NCBI GenBank assembly: GCA_045544515.1
Contig: JAZPZD010000015.1
Coordinates: 1-64,000, forward strand
Direction: 5' to 3'
From: RGIG8748 sp045544515
GTDB taxonomy: Bacteria; Bacillota; Clostridia; UMGS1810
Length of the DNA stretch: 64,000 nt
The translations under genes and the position numbers were made by a program. The notes below the pieces were generated by a model. That model was not told where the DNA came from. It made no database searches and saw only the letters and a list, made by a program, of their open reading frames with translations. Of the stretch, positions 17,501 through 26,054 are shown piece by piece (within the stretch, counting starts at the first letter, position 1; each line of letters begins with the position of its first letter).

Positions 17501-19854
17501 ACCCCATTCGTTATACGAATACATAAGATATGTTTCTTTAGTTTGCCCGTTTTGTGCTACCGTATTTTTTATTTGAACAGGCGAATTTTTAAATGTTTCG
17601 TGGTTTGTATAATCTGATGTTACGAATACGCCATCCGAACTGCTTGTCTGCTTGATAACAGCACAATTACTAAATGTTATTGTATCTGTTGACTTACCTG
17701 TTTTTGTTACAGTCCATTGCTCATTTAGTGTAGTTTCATCATCAAATGTGTAACTTGGATAGCCTGTTTCGTTATTGAAGCTGTTTCCGTTGTATGTTCC
17801 ACCATAAGAATAATTAACCGTTCCTAATTCACCTGTGAAATAGCTTTTGCTTTCGCCCTCCGGAACATAGGAATACATGTCATACTTCTTCTTTATTCGC
17901 AAAGTGTCATAGTATCCATCATCACCAAGATGCTTGCGAACTGTTTCATATTCATATATTTTCTTTCTATCCTTGTAACGAACACTATTAAGCACAGGTT
18001 TGTTGTGAGGACCATCATTGCTTGACTGTGTTTTGGTATCATATCTCATATATAATGGAAGCCATGTTTGATTTCCTGTGGAATCAAAAGAGGAGCCGCC
18101 ATCATATGTATAATACACTTTCACACCATCTTCGCCTTCAGTATCACAATTGGCAAGATACCAATACAATCTCTGTTCGGCATGATCCTGATATGCCATA
18201 GTATACTCTATTTTGGTTTTATTGTATGTGAGAACTCTGCTTGAAGCTCCATCAGGAGATGATACTGTTAATGTAACTGCACCCGGTTCGTTCAACGAGT
18301 CTATGCCTCCTGTGTAGTTAAATGTAACTGTTCTTCCCACTGAATCAGTTATCTTTGAAATAAGAGGTTTAGGTTCATCGAGACTAACTGTATCTATATA
18401 CATATATTTTGCATATTCAGGAGTTACTTTAATTTGAATGTACCTGATTGCACTTGACATTGCAAATTGGTCAGAGAAATCTACCCAATTCTCTGTATCA
18501 TAGTCTCTTATCCATATTGTTTCTTCATCCTCTATATTATAAGCAGTATCATAACCAATTATCTCAACCTTTATATCATCGCCATACTGACTCTTAAATC
18601 TCATACCAAAATCATAGTATGTCAAAGGCTTAATCTGAATTGGTTGCGACAATATGTATGTATCTCCGTTTTCGTTATTTCGCCTGAAATACATTACATA
18701 TCCGTCATTACTTCCAATATCCGTCTCTTCTAATTGGATTGCATCGTAAGTGCCGTTTGATGCAGTAGAGGTAAACCACATATCTTCATCAAATTCGTCA
18801 CCATCTATCTCTATTTCACGATATGCAAAGTTTCCTTGTGGAACTCTGTTTGTTATAGAGTGAAATTCATGTTCAAATTTGATTGTATTTCCAAATCTAT
18901 CAACGATACCAATAAGTCTGCCATCTTCTGCAAAATACTGCTTCGTTTTATCTGCATCTGTCAAAGAATAATACGATGTAACTTGTCCATTAAAATAGCC
19001 CTTATCGTTTCTGTTGAACTGAATATCCTTATTATAATACCCTTTGAGGTTACTGTCGGTTGTATCAGATGTGAATTGAACCTGATAGACCTCACCATTT
19101 CCTGAATGGTAATATAATTCAGTTTCTTCATCGTAATAATATGTATCTACTACCTCTTGTGGTATATATTCAGTCTCAACCTGCACAGATGGGAAACTAA
19201 AGCTCCATCCTACTCCCAAATTGTACCTGTCAATCTGATATGTAGAATAATCATTAACAAGTTTGTTGACTAAATAACCGTTACTGTTCGGCAGAACCAT
19301 CAGACTTGCATTTCCTGCTACCGAAGAAGCTACTGATTGATATGTTCTTCCAATACGCAAATCAAGACCATTTCTTCCATCAAGAACAAGGTCCTCAAAA
19401 TTCAGTGTCAATTCACCTGAATAATCTGATATATTTTCTTCCAAGAAACTGTTATATGAGAATTTAGGCTCATTCGCACCATTGCCAATTTTAGGTGCTG
19501 TTACAGTGTTAAAGCTTGTTAATAAATTTGCATTAAAATTAAAATCTGTTGAAGTGATTTCTGGGATAGCAGAGCGTGTCTTTTCAACTTCTGAAGCAAT
19601 TTTCACAGCATTATTTGCACCATAGGCCAATTGTTCTTTATTAGTTATAATGTCAGGTACATCAGGTTCGTTTACAACAGATATACCTATCTGGCTACCA
19701 TCATTAACTATTATTTCACTTATTTTTGTAATATCTTTCGCTGCTGAAGCTCCATAGGAGGTTATATCACCCTGCTCGACTTCTGCAGCAAAAGAAACAT
19801 TAATATTGAAGCGAGCATTGTAAACACTAAAACCATTGAAATTATCTTTTTCAT
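14573..19854 (-). CDS. Secreted RHS/YD-repeat protein, frameshifted in its signal peptide
   Basis: A very large cell-surface or secreted protein of the RHS type. The open body (1685 codons from TTG at 19630, open up to about 19800) has a beta-rich N-terminal region, a jelly-roll-like module (about 290-420), dozens of YDxxGN/Y-type repeats (about 700-1530), then the RHS core (YLRARYYNPKIGRFTSLD, DPSGRS). After DPSGRS comes a 76-residue tail: a hydrophobic Ala/Gly/Ile stretch and a basic end with GKHQEGQARR and GGEKGDARR. The true start is ATG at 19854 (AAAGGAG upstream), encoding a signal peptide MKKIISMVLVFTMLASI. That frame stops at 19762, whereas one base lost near 19798-19806 would join it to NVSFAAE in the long frame. 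So the gene is either mutated, phase-variable, or hit by a sequencing error. Confidence 0.8.
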
Positions 19855-19905
19855 AATAAATTTCTCCTTTGCTACAAATTTAATTTGTCGAATTATAATT
19901 AAAAA

Positions 19906-19974
19906 GGCACAGACAATCGGCAGTCCGTAGTGACCGCTATTTTATCCGTGCCGTAAATTTATTGGTTCCTTCAT
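19906..19974 (-). promoter_or_regulatory. Leader with 10-codon ORF overlapping a terminator-like hairpin
   Basis: Upstream of the RHS gene a short ORF (19942-19974, encoding MKEPINLRHG) has a strong AGGAGG site. Its last three codons form the 5' arm of a hairpin (19945-19952 with 19906-19913, GGCACGGA/TCTGTGCC) holding an inner GCGGTC/GACTGC stem and followed by TTTTT (minus strand, 19901-19905). This layout fits transcription attenuation by translation of a leader peptide, but no regulatory amino-acid run is present. Confidence 0.5.
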
Positions 19975-20045
19975 AATGATGCCTCCTATTCATTTGTAAA
20001 ACATTCTATAAACGTTACCACCCTTACTCTACTATTTATTTTTTT

Positions 20046-20074
20046 ATTATAACACAGATTTGTAAAAATCTCAA
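20046..20074 (-). promoter_or_regulatory. RHS gene promoter
   Basis: Minus-strand TTGAGA (20069-20074) and TATAAT (20046-20051) at 17-base spacing, about 70 bases before the leader ORF. Confidence 0.75.
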
Positions 20075-20117
20075 TAGATTTGCCATATTTTCTCATCGTA
20101 TATTTATTATTTCTAAG

Positions 20118-20176
20118 CTATTTTACACATCACATCAACTAATTTTTCGCATTTGTTGTTATGATGTGTAAAATAG
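20118..20176. repeat. Inverted repeat with 15-base arms
   Basis: Perfect 15-base arms (ctattttacacatca at 20118-20132 and its complement at 20162-20176) separated by 29 bases. The spacer adds partial complementarity (catcaac / gttgtta). No T-tract follows and no gene overlaps it. The 300-base gap around it (20075-20357) otherwise holds only AT-rich sequence and the terminator of the small Cys-rich genes. Confidence 0.6.
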
Positions 20177-20314
20177 GTGGTTGCATCTGTACTTTTTAGA
20201 GTTCAGTGCTTTTCTAAAGGAGTGTCAAATTTCGCTTGACCACGGACTTTTCTGGGTGGCATTTATTTCGTGCTTAAATTTTACCATATGCCATTTTTTC
20301 GGTCAACAATAAAA

Positions 20315-20344
20315 GCAGGGAATTTGCGTATGCAAATTCCCTGC
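20315..20344 (-). terminator. Terminator of the small Cys-rich gene pair
   Basis: A 13-bp stem (gcagggaatttgc and complement) with a 4-base loop, followed on the minus strand by TTTTATTG, 13 bases after the stop codon at 20358. Confidence 0.8.
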
Positions 20345-20357
20345 AATATTTATTTAT

Positions 20358-20540
20358 TTAACTATATTTTTTCATTAGTATCATTGAATTTTTACATTCT
20401 TCGTAGTCCCAGCTGCAACAATGATCAAACATCCAGTTCTTTTTGTCTTTATAGCTCTGAAATTGTATTTTTTTGAGTTCGCAGCCGATACAGTTTTTCT
20501 TTTCGTATAAGAAAAACGGACATATTGCATATAGCGGCAT
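20358..20540 (-). CDS. Small Cys-rich protein, probable zinc binder
   Basis: A 60-residue protein with six cysteines: CPFF near the N-terminus (about Cys7), CIGC (about 17-20), a CC pair (about 41-42) and YEEC (about 49). The spacing suggests a compact zinc-binding fold and is unlikely to arise by chance in a shadow frame. A strong GGAGGG site precedes ATG. It starts 12 bases after the stop of the next gene upstream, forming a two-gene unit that ends in a clear terminator. No function can be assigned. Confidence 0.65.
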   Translation of the reverse strand: MPLYAICPFFLYEKKNCIGCELKKIQFQSYKDKKNWMFDHCCSWDYEECKNSMILMKKYS

Positions 20541-20552
20541 TGGAACTCCCTC

Positions 20553-20894
20553 CTAACTCAGCTGATACTTCTGGACATATTGACCGTAGCTGAGTCCTGC
20601 CTCACGGCTAAGGCGCGCTACCTGGCTCAATGTAAACGCGGGGGTTTTTTTCATCTTGGGCTTCTTGCCAAGTCTGCCGTTGGCGTACAGTCTGCATTCT
20701 TTGGAACAATATTTTTTGCGGCGGATTGCCGCAAAGGTGCCACCGCACCAGGAGCATGAGTATTTGTGCATACCGTTTATCATGGCACTCTGTGCGTTCG
20801 CTTTTCTGCGGCATTTTGCAGAACAATACTTTTTGGCATTTTTGTCTGTTGTAAATTCACTGTTACACACAGGACAATGTAGTGTTCTTTTCAT
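20553..20894 (-). CDS. Double zinc-finger protein (phage-type)
   Basis: A 113-residue protein with two treble-clef or zinc-ribbon units: CPVC...YCSAKCRRKAN (about 7-33) and CSWCGG...YCSKECRLYAN (about 47-72). The C-terminal part (FTLSQVARLSREAGLSYGQY) looks like a helix-turn-helix or short conserved helix, a composition often seen in small prophage or mobile-element proteins of Clostridia. It may bind DNA or RNA. It leads the pair with the 60-residue Cys-rich protein and is divergent from the S24 repressor, which suggests that the repressor controls it. Confidence 0.7.
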   Translation of the reverse strand: MKRTLHCPVCNSEFTTDKNAKKYCSAKCRRKANAQSAMINGMHKYSCSWCGGTFAAIRRKKYCSKECRLYANGRLGKKPKMKKTPAFTLSQVARLSREAGLSYGQYVQKYQLS

Positions 20895-20920
20895 TTGATA
20901 AATCCTTTCTGTATATTTAG

Positions 20921-20979
20921 AAGCTACCGGGGATGCAGCCTGCCCGTCTGTATGACGGGATTGCTACCTGCAGTATTTA
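20921..20979 (-). ncRNA. Candidate structured leader RNA upstream of the zinc-finger gene
   Basis: On the minus strand TGCAG ... CTGCA encloses a perfect 6-bp stem CCCGTC/GACGGG with loop ATACA (20943-20959), with unpaired GTAGCAAT and CAGG internal loops; a second GGTAGC follows at about 20924-20929. It is far more GC-rich than its surroundings and ends about 26 bases before the gene. I do not recognise it as a known riboswitch class. Confidence 0.4.
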
Positions 20980-21215
20980 CTCTTTTCATGCGAAAGAAAT
21001 CTGTTAAAGAAAACGCATATAATAAACTTTGCAAAAAAAGTTATTATACCAACTTTTCAATACAGCTTGTCATATACATAATAACAACAGGGCTGAATAG
21101 TTTACAAATATTAATAACATCGGAAATTCTTATTGTTCTTTTCATAGTCTTTTCGCATACACATTGGGTATGTATGCTTCCTCCTTTCAAAGTAAAGAAA
21201 ACAAACTTTTCGATA

Positions 21216-21396
21216 TCGACACATTTATATTACACCCAAAAGTTGTCGTTGTCAACACATTTTTATGTATTTTTCAAAAAATTTCAAATTTCTACATATT
21301 TTTTTATTTTTCGGGTTGCTTTTTCGAAACATTTGTGTTATTATTAATGTGTCGACAAGAGAAACAATTTGACAAAATAATATTTTTTTGCGACAA
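21216..21396. promoter_or_regulatory. Cluster of TGTCGACA-like sites upstream of the S24 repressor
   Basis: The 520-base gap between divergent genes contains an 8-base palindrome TGTCGACA (21350-21357) and related half or degenerate sites: TATCGACA (21214-21221), TTGTCGTTGTCAAC (21243-21256) and TTGCGACAAA (21389-21397). A further inverted repeat gcataca/tgtatgc is at 21155-21177. The most likely reader is the adjacent S24 repressor. A TTGACA at 21369-21374 has no matching -10 box, so the promoter is not placed. Confidence 0.5.
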
Positions 21397-21422
21397 ATTT
21401 CATCGAAAGGAATGGTATTTTA

Positions 21423-22064
21423 ATGTCAGAACTTGGCGAAAGAATTAAAACTCTACGAAAGCAAAATGGTTTTACACAGTTAAGCCTTATGGCAGTATTA
21501 AGAAACCAATATAATATGAAAACAGACAGGGTTATGATTTCAAAATGGGAGACGGGATTTCAGACACCGCACATAGACACTCTCAAAATATTGGCAGAGG
21601 TTTTGGGTGTATCGGTTGATTTTCTTCTTACAGGAGTGGAAACTATCAACCCCGATTACAGCGAGGACTACTCCATCCCTGTCAAAAAAATCCGTATGCT
21701 CGGCTCTATTGCCTGCGGTACACCCATATTTTGTAATGAAGAATACGAGTATGTTCTGGCTACGGGCGAAAATGCGAAGGCGGATTTTTGTCTTACTGCA
21801 AAGGGCGACAGTATGATCAATGCCCGCATTGCAGACGGAGATATCGTATTTATCAAGCAGCAACCTACCGTAGAAAACGGAGAGATTGCCGCTGTGGTAA
21901 TAGACGACGAGGCCACACTTAAAAGAGTATACAAAACCGCCGACGGACTTATGCTGGTTGCAGAAAACCCCGCATATCAGCCAATGTATTTTTCGGGGGA
22001 AGAACTGACCCAGACATATGTCCTTGGCAAAGCGATAGGCTTTCAGAGTATGAATTTAAACTAA
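21423..22064 (+). CDS. XRE-family S24 (LexA/CI-like) repressor
   Basis: A 213-residue DNA-binding regulator. An HTH_XRE domain (about 5-68; GERIKTLRKQNGFTQ) is joined to a peptidase S24 domain (about 85-205). The self-cleavage site is IACG (Cys-Gly, about 97-100), the nucleophile Ser is in KGDSMINARI (about 128) and the general-base Lys in ATLKRVY (about 163). So it probably inactivates itself upon a RecA-type or other stress signal, derepressing nearby genes. GAAAGGA precedes ATG. It is divergent from two small Cys-rich genes and followed by a MATE exporter with its own promoter. Confidence 0.9.
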   Translation: MSELGERIKTLRKQNGFTQLSLMAVLRNQYNMKTDRVMISKWETGFQTPHIDTLKILAEVLGVSVDFLLTGVETINPDYSEDYSIPVKKIRMLGSIACGTPIFCNEEYEYVLATGENAKADFCLTAKGDSMINARIADGDIVFIKQQPTVENGEIAAVVIDDEATLKRVYKTADGLMLVAENPAYQPMYFSGEELTQTYVLGKAIGFQSMNLN

Positions 22065-22077
22065 CCTGTTGCATTAG

Positions 22078-22106
22078 TTGACATATAATTTTAAAAGTGA
22101 TATACT
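22078..22106 (+). promoter_or_regulatory. MATE gene promoter
   Basis: TTGACA (22078-22083) and TATACT (22101-22106) with a 17-base spacer, 13 bases after the repressor stop codon. The expected start point lies at the base of the following hairpin. Confidence 0.75.
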
Positions 22107-22110
22107 TATT

Positions 22111-22156
22111 GAGTTGCAAACGGCATCAAAAGCCTTTTTGCAACTCATTTTTTGTT
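22111..22156 (+). terminator. Terminator hairpin between repressor and MATE gene
   Basis: A 10-bp stem gagttgcaaa/tttgcaactc with an inner ggc/gcc and tract ATTTTTTGTTTT. It ends the repressor transcript, but also sits at the very start of the MATE transcript, so it could act as an attenuator there. Confidence 0.75.
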
Positions 22157-22170
22157 TTGGAGGCATCAAT

Positions 22171-23523
22171 TTGGGAAATATAAAGGAAAACAAAATGGGC
22201 ACGATGCCCGTAGGAAAACTGATTTTGTCTATGTCGGTACCTATAATGATTTCTATGCTGATACAAGCACTGTATAATATAGTAGACAGTATGTATGTCG
22301 CAATGATAAGCGAGGAGGCTCTTACGGCGGTATCTATTGCATTTCCGTATCAGAACCTTATGATTGCAGTCTCTACCGGAACAGGCGTGGGTGTAAATTC
22401 GCTCTTGTCGAGAAACCTCGGTGAAAAAGACTTTGCCTCTGCCAACAAAACGGCAAACATATCGCTTACGCTTGCCATCATTATTTCTGTTTTGTTTGCA
22501 GTGCTTGGGTTTTTTGTAATAAAGCCGTTTCTGTCATTTCAGACAGAAAACCCGATAGTATTTAAAGAAGCTAACTCATATCTTGTTATAGTTTCCACTT
22601 TTTCCATAGGTCTTTTCGGTCAGATAGCAGCAGAGAGACTTTTGCAATCGACGGGCAAAACTGTATGTTCTATGATAACGCAGGCTCTCGGTGCACTTAT
22701 CAACATCATTTTGGATCCGATTATGATTTTTGGTTTGGGACCAATCCCCAAAATGGGTATTGCAGGTGCGGCGTATGCCACTGTTATCGCACAGATTGTA
22801 GCCACCTTTACAGGAATAATGATGAATATAAAGCTCAACAAAGAGCTTACCCTGTCGGTAAAACTGATGAAACCAGACTTTAGAATAATAAAGAAAATAT
22901 ATGCCGTAGGAATACCCTCTATAATTATGGGTTCAATAGGCTCTGTAATGACATTTTGTATAAACAAAATCCTCGTGGGATTTACAGAAACTGCTGTTGC
23001 GGTATTCGGTGCATACTTTAAGCTCCAGAGCTTCATATTTATGCCTGTATTCGGACTCAATAACGGCATCGTACCTATAATGGCGTACAACCTCGGTGCT
23101 ATGAAAATCGACAGAATAAAAAAGACAATAAAGCTCTCCGTGATATTTGCAACATCGTTTATGCTTTTTGGCTTTGTGATATTCCAGACGGTGCCGCATA
23201 TTCTGCTTGGAAATCTATTTAATGCATCCGACGAAATGCTTTCTATCGGTGTTCCTGCATTGCGGCTTATAAGCATAGCTTTTATTTTTGCAGGGATATG
23301 TATTGTGACCATATCGGTGTTTCAGGCAGTTGGCAAAGGAATGTACTCGCTCTATGTTTCCGTAGCAAGACAGCTTGTTGTACTTGTGCCGTGTGCGTAC
23401 CTTTTGTCTATGACGGGAAGTCTAAATCTTATATGGCTCGCATTTCCAATAGCAGAAGTTGTGTCTATTGCATTATGTATGATATATCTAAAGAGGATAT
23501 ACAAGAATGTTTTTTCTGTTTAA
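22171..23523 (+). CDS. MATE family multidrug/cation antiporter
   Basis: A 450-residue inner-membrane exporter with 12 predicted membrane segments in two homologous halves, of the NorM/DinF superfamily, using a Na+ or H+ gradient to expel organic cations. The opening NKMGTMPVGKLILSMSVP and ALYNIVDSMYVA is characteristic. The start is TTG at 22171, because GGAGG (22159-22163) is 7 bases upstream; the longer open frame would run through the terminator hairpin. Adjacent to an S24 repressor, which may or may not control it. Confidence 0.92.
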   Translation: MGNIKENKMGTMPVGKLILSMSVPIMISMLIQALYNIVDSMYVAMISEEALTAVSIAFPYQNLMIAVSTGTGVGVNSLLSRNLGEKDFASANKTANISLTLAIIISVLFAVLGFFVIKPFLSFQTENPIVFKEANSYLVIVSTFSIGLFGQIAAERLLQSTGKTVCSMITQALGALINIILDPIMIFGLGPIPKMGIAGAAYATVIAQIVATFTGIMMNIKLNKELTLSVKLMKPDFRIIKKIYAVGIPSIIMGSIGSVMTFCINKILVGFTETAVAVFGAYFKLQSFIFMPVFGLNNGIVPIMAYNLGAMKIDRIKKTIKLSVIFATSFMLFGFVIFQTVPHILLGNLFNASDEMLSIGVPALRLISIAFIFAGICIVTISVFQAVGKGMYSLYVSVARQLVVLVPCAYLLSMTGSLNLIWLAFPIAEVVSIALCMIYLKRIYKNVFSV

Positions 23524-23527
23524 ACAC

Positions 23528-23566
23528 AAAAGCTGAACGGACCCAAATCCGTTCAGCTTTCTTTAT
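23528..23566. terminator. Bidirectional terminator
   Basis: A 13-bp stem (aaagctgaacgga and complement) with a 6-base loop between convergent MATE and leuS genes; T-tract TTCTTTATTATTT on the plus strand. Confidence 0.85.
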
Positions 23567-26022
23567 TATTTTACAACAATATTAACAAGTCTTCCTTTTA
23601 CTACTATCACCTTTACAATTTCCTTGCCCTCGGTAAATGCCTTTACCTTTTCGTCGGAGATTGCAAGATTTTTAATCTCGTCATCTGTAAGCGAAGAGCC
23701 CACAAGAATCTTACCCTTAATCTTGCCGTTTACCTGAACTACAAGCTCTATCTCGTCTTTTACAAGAGCCTTTTCGTCGTAGGTTACCCAAGACTGCTCG
23801 TGAACACTGCCCTCTCCGCCTAATATCTGCCAGAGTTCTTCTGTAACATGAGGGATAAAGGGGCTAAGCATTATCACAGTATCCTTAACCGCTTCGGAAA
23901 GCAGAGCATAGTTTGTGCCGTTATATGAGTACATAGCATTTACAAGCTCCATAATACCGCTTATTGCAGTATTAAAGTTAAAGCGGATTGAAATATCGTC
24001 TGTGCCCTTTTTCTTGGTGTAGTTGAGGACATATCTTAATTCCTTGTCCTCGGAAGTAAGGTTTTCTGCATCATAGGTGGAATTAATATCAATCTTGTCA
24101 AGGTTGTCTGTTACAAACCTGAATACCCTGTTTATAAATCTGTATGAACCCTCAACTGCGGTATCGCTCCACTCCAGGTCTCTCTCGGGCGGTGCTGCAA
24201 AGAGGATAAACAGTCTTGCAGTATCGGCACCGTATTTGGAGATGATTTCTTCGGGGCTTACTACATTTCCGAGGGATTTACTCATCTTGGTTCCGTCTTT
24301 TAGTACCATACCCTGTGTAAGAAGATTGTCAAACGGCTCGTCTACGGGAACAAGGCCTATCTTGTATAATGCCTTGGTGAAAAATCTCGCATACAAAAGG
24401 TGCAAGATTGCGTGTTCTACACCGCCAATATACTGGTCTACGCCCATCCAGTATTTAAGTGCATCAAAGCTAAAGGGCTCGTTGTCATTCTTGGGGTCGC
24501 AATATCTTAAGAAATACCACGAGGAGCACACAAAGGTGTCCATTGTATCGGTTTCTCTTACGCCCATTTTGCCGCATTTGGGGCAGGGAGCGTTTACAAA
24601 GGATTTGCTTGTGGTAAGAGGCGATTTGCCCTGACCTGTAAACTCTACATCCTCGGGCAGCATAACAGGGAGCTCGCTCTCGGGAACGCCCACAGCACCG
24701 CAATCCTCACAGTATATAACAGGGATAGGTGCACCCCAGTAACGCTGACGGGATATCAGCCAGTCTCTGAGGCGGAAGTTGACCTTGCTTTCGCCGATGC
24801 CGTTTTTGTCCATATAGTCAATTATTTTGGAAAGTGCCTCTTTGTTGCCCAGGCCGTTGAACTCACCCGAGTTAACCATTATTCCCTCTGCCTCAAAGGA
24901 TGCAGGCATGGTGTTTCCGTCTATATCGCTGCCATCGGGAGTAATTACTACTTTAATGGGCAGGTTGTACTTCTTTGCAAAGTCAAAGTCCCTCTGGTCG
25001 TGTGCAGGAACTGCCATAACAACGCCTGTACCGTAGTCGGTAAGTACATAGTTGGCAAGATACAGCGGCACCTTGTCGCCTGTGATGGGGTTAATTACAT
25101 ATCTGCCTGTAAATACGCCCTCTTTTTCTATATCGGAGCTGGTTCTTTCGATTTCGTTTAAGAACTGCATCTTGTGAACAAACTTTTCGCAATCCTCTTT
25201 TTGCTCTGTGCCTTCTATAAGCTTTGCTACCATCGGGTGTTCGGGTGCCATAACCATATATGTAACACCATAGATTGTATCGGGTCTTGTGGTATACACG
25301 GTAAGGCTCTCGTCCAATCCGTCAACCTTAAAGGTAACCTGTGCACCGCGGCTTTTGCCAATCCAGTTTGCCTGCATTGTCTTAACCTTTTCGGGCCAGC
25401 CGTTTAATTTGTCCAGATCCTGTAAGAGCTCGTCTGCATATTCGGTAATCTTGAAGAACCACTGCTCCAAATCCTTTTTGCCGACTTCTGCCTTACATCT
25501 TTCGCATTTGCCGTTTACAACCTGCTCATTGGCAAGAACTGTCTGACACGAGGGGCACCAGTTTACATATGATTTCTTCTTGTATGCCAGAGAGTGATTA
25601 AACAGCTCCAAAAAGAGCTTTTGGGTAAACTTGTAGTAATCGGGTTTGCAGGTGGCAATTTCTCTGTCCCAGTCGTAGCTTATGCCAAGACTCTTTAGCT
25701 GGTCACGCATATTGTCTATGTTGGAAAGTGTCCAGTCCTTGGGGTTTGCACCGTGCTTTATGGCAGCATTTTCTGCAGGAAGTCCAAAGGAATCCCAACC
25801 CATTGGATGAAGTACATTGTAGCCCTGCATCTTCTTGAATCTTGCCACAACATCGCCTATTGAATAGTTACGCACATGTCCCATGTGGAGATTGCCCGAA
25901 GGATACGGAAACATCTCCAAGGTATAGTATTTGGGTTTGTCGTTTATTTCTGTTTTAAACGCCTTGTCCTCTTCCCATTTAGTCTGCCATTTCTTTTCTA
26001 TGGCACCAAAATCGTAATTCAT
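23566..26022 (-). CDS. leuS: Leucyl-tRNA synthetase
   Basis: An 818-residue class Ia synthetase charging tRNA-Leu. Seen: HIGH-type motif HMGH in GNLHMGHVRNYSIGD (about 43-57), the zinc ribbon CPSC...CERC (about 155-178), the CP1 editing domain (about 220-415, with TTRPDTIYG), and KMSKS in DGTKMSKSLGN (about 575-585). The C-terminal anticodon-binding domain ends with a short extension. AAAGGGG precedes ATG. It is the last gene of the obg-yhbY-nadD-yqeK-LCP-rsfS-leuS run; no separate T-box is present. Confidence 0.97.
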   Translation of the reverse strand: MNYDFGAIEKKWQTKWEEDKAFKTEINDKPKYYTLEMFPYPSGNLHMGHVRNYSIGDVVARFKKMQGYNVLHPMGWDSFGLPAENAAIKHGANPKDWTLSNIDNMRDQLKSLGISYDWDREIATCKPDYYKFTQKLFLELFNHSLAYKKKSYVNWCPSCQTVLANEQVVNGKCERCKAEVGKKDLEQWFFKITEYADELLQDLDKLNGWPEKVKTMQANWIGKSRGAQVTFKVDGLDESLTVYTTRPDTIYGVTYMVMAPEHPMVAKLIEGTEQKEDCEKFVHKMQFLNEIERTSSDIEKEGVFTGRYVINPITGDKVPLYLANYVLTDYGTGVVMAVPAHDQRDFDFAKKYNLPIKVVITPDGSDIDGNTMPASFEAEGIMVNSGEFNGLGNKEALSKIIDYMDKNGIGESKVNFRLRDWLISRQRYWGAPIPVIYCEDCGAVGVPESELPVMLPEDVEFTGQGKSPLTTSKSFVNAPCPKCGKMGVRETDTMDTFVCSSWYFLRYCDPKNDNEPFSFDALKYWMGVDQYIGGVEHAILHLLYARFFTKALYKIGLVPVDEPFDNLLTQGMVLKDGTKMSKSLGNVVSPEEIISKYGADTARLFILFAAPPERDLEWSDTAVEGSYRFINRVFRFVTDNLDKIDINSTYDAENLTSEDKELRYVLNYTKKKGTDDISIRFNFNTAISGIMELVNAMYSYNGTNYALLSEAVKDTVIMLSPFIPHVTEELWQILGGEGSVHEQSWVTYDEKALVKDEIELVVQVNGKIKGKILVGSSLTDDEIKNLAISDEKVKAFTEGKEIVKVIVVKGRLVNIVVK

Positions 26023-26054
26023 TTATATACATCCCCTTTAATTATTTGTAAAAA

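Noticed and set aside
22078..22170. N-terminal extension of the MATE protein
   Set aside because: Runs across a promoter and a terminator hairpin; TTG 22171 has GGAGG at ideal spacing.
22620..23312. 230-codon minus-strand frame inside the MATE gene
   Set aside because: Antisense shadow rich in Ile and Ser; no start signals.
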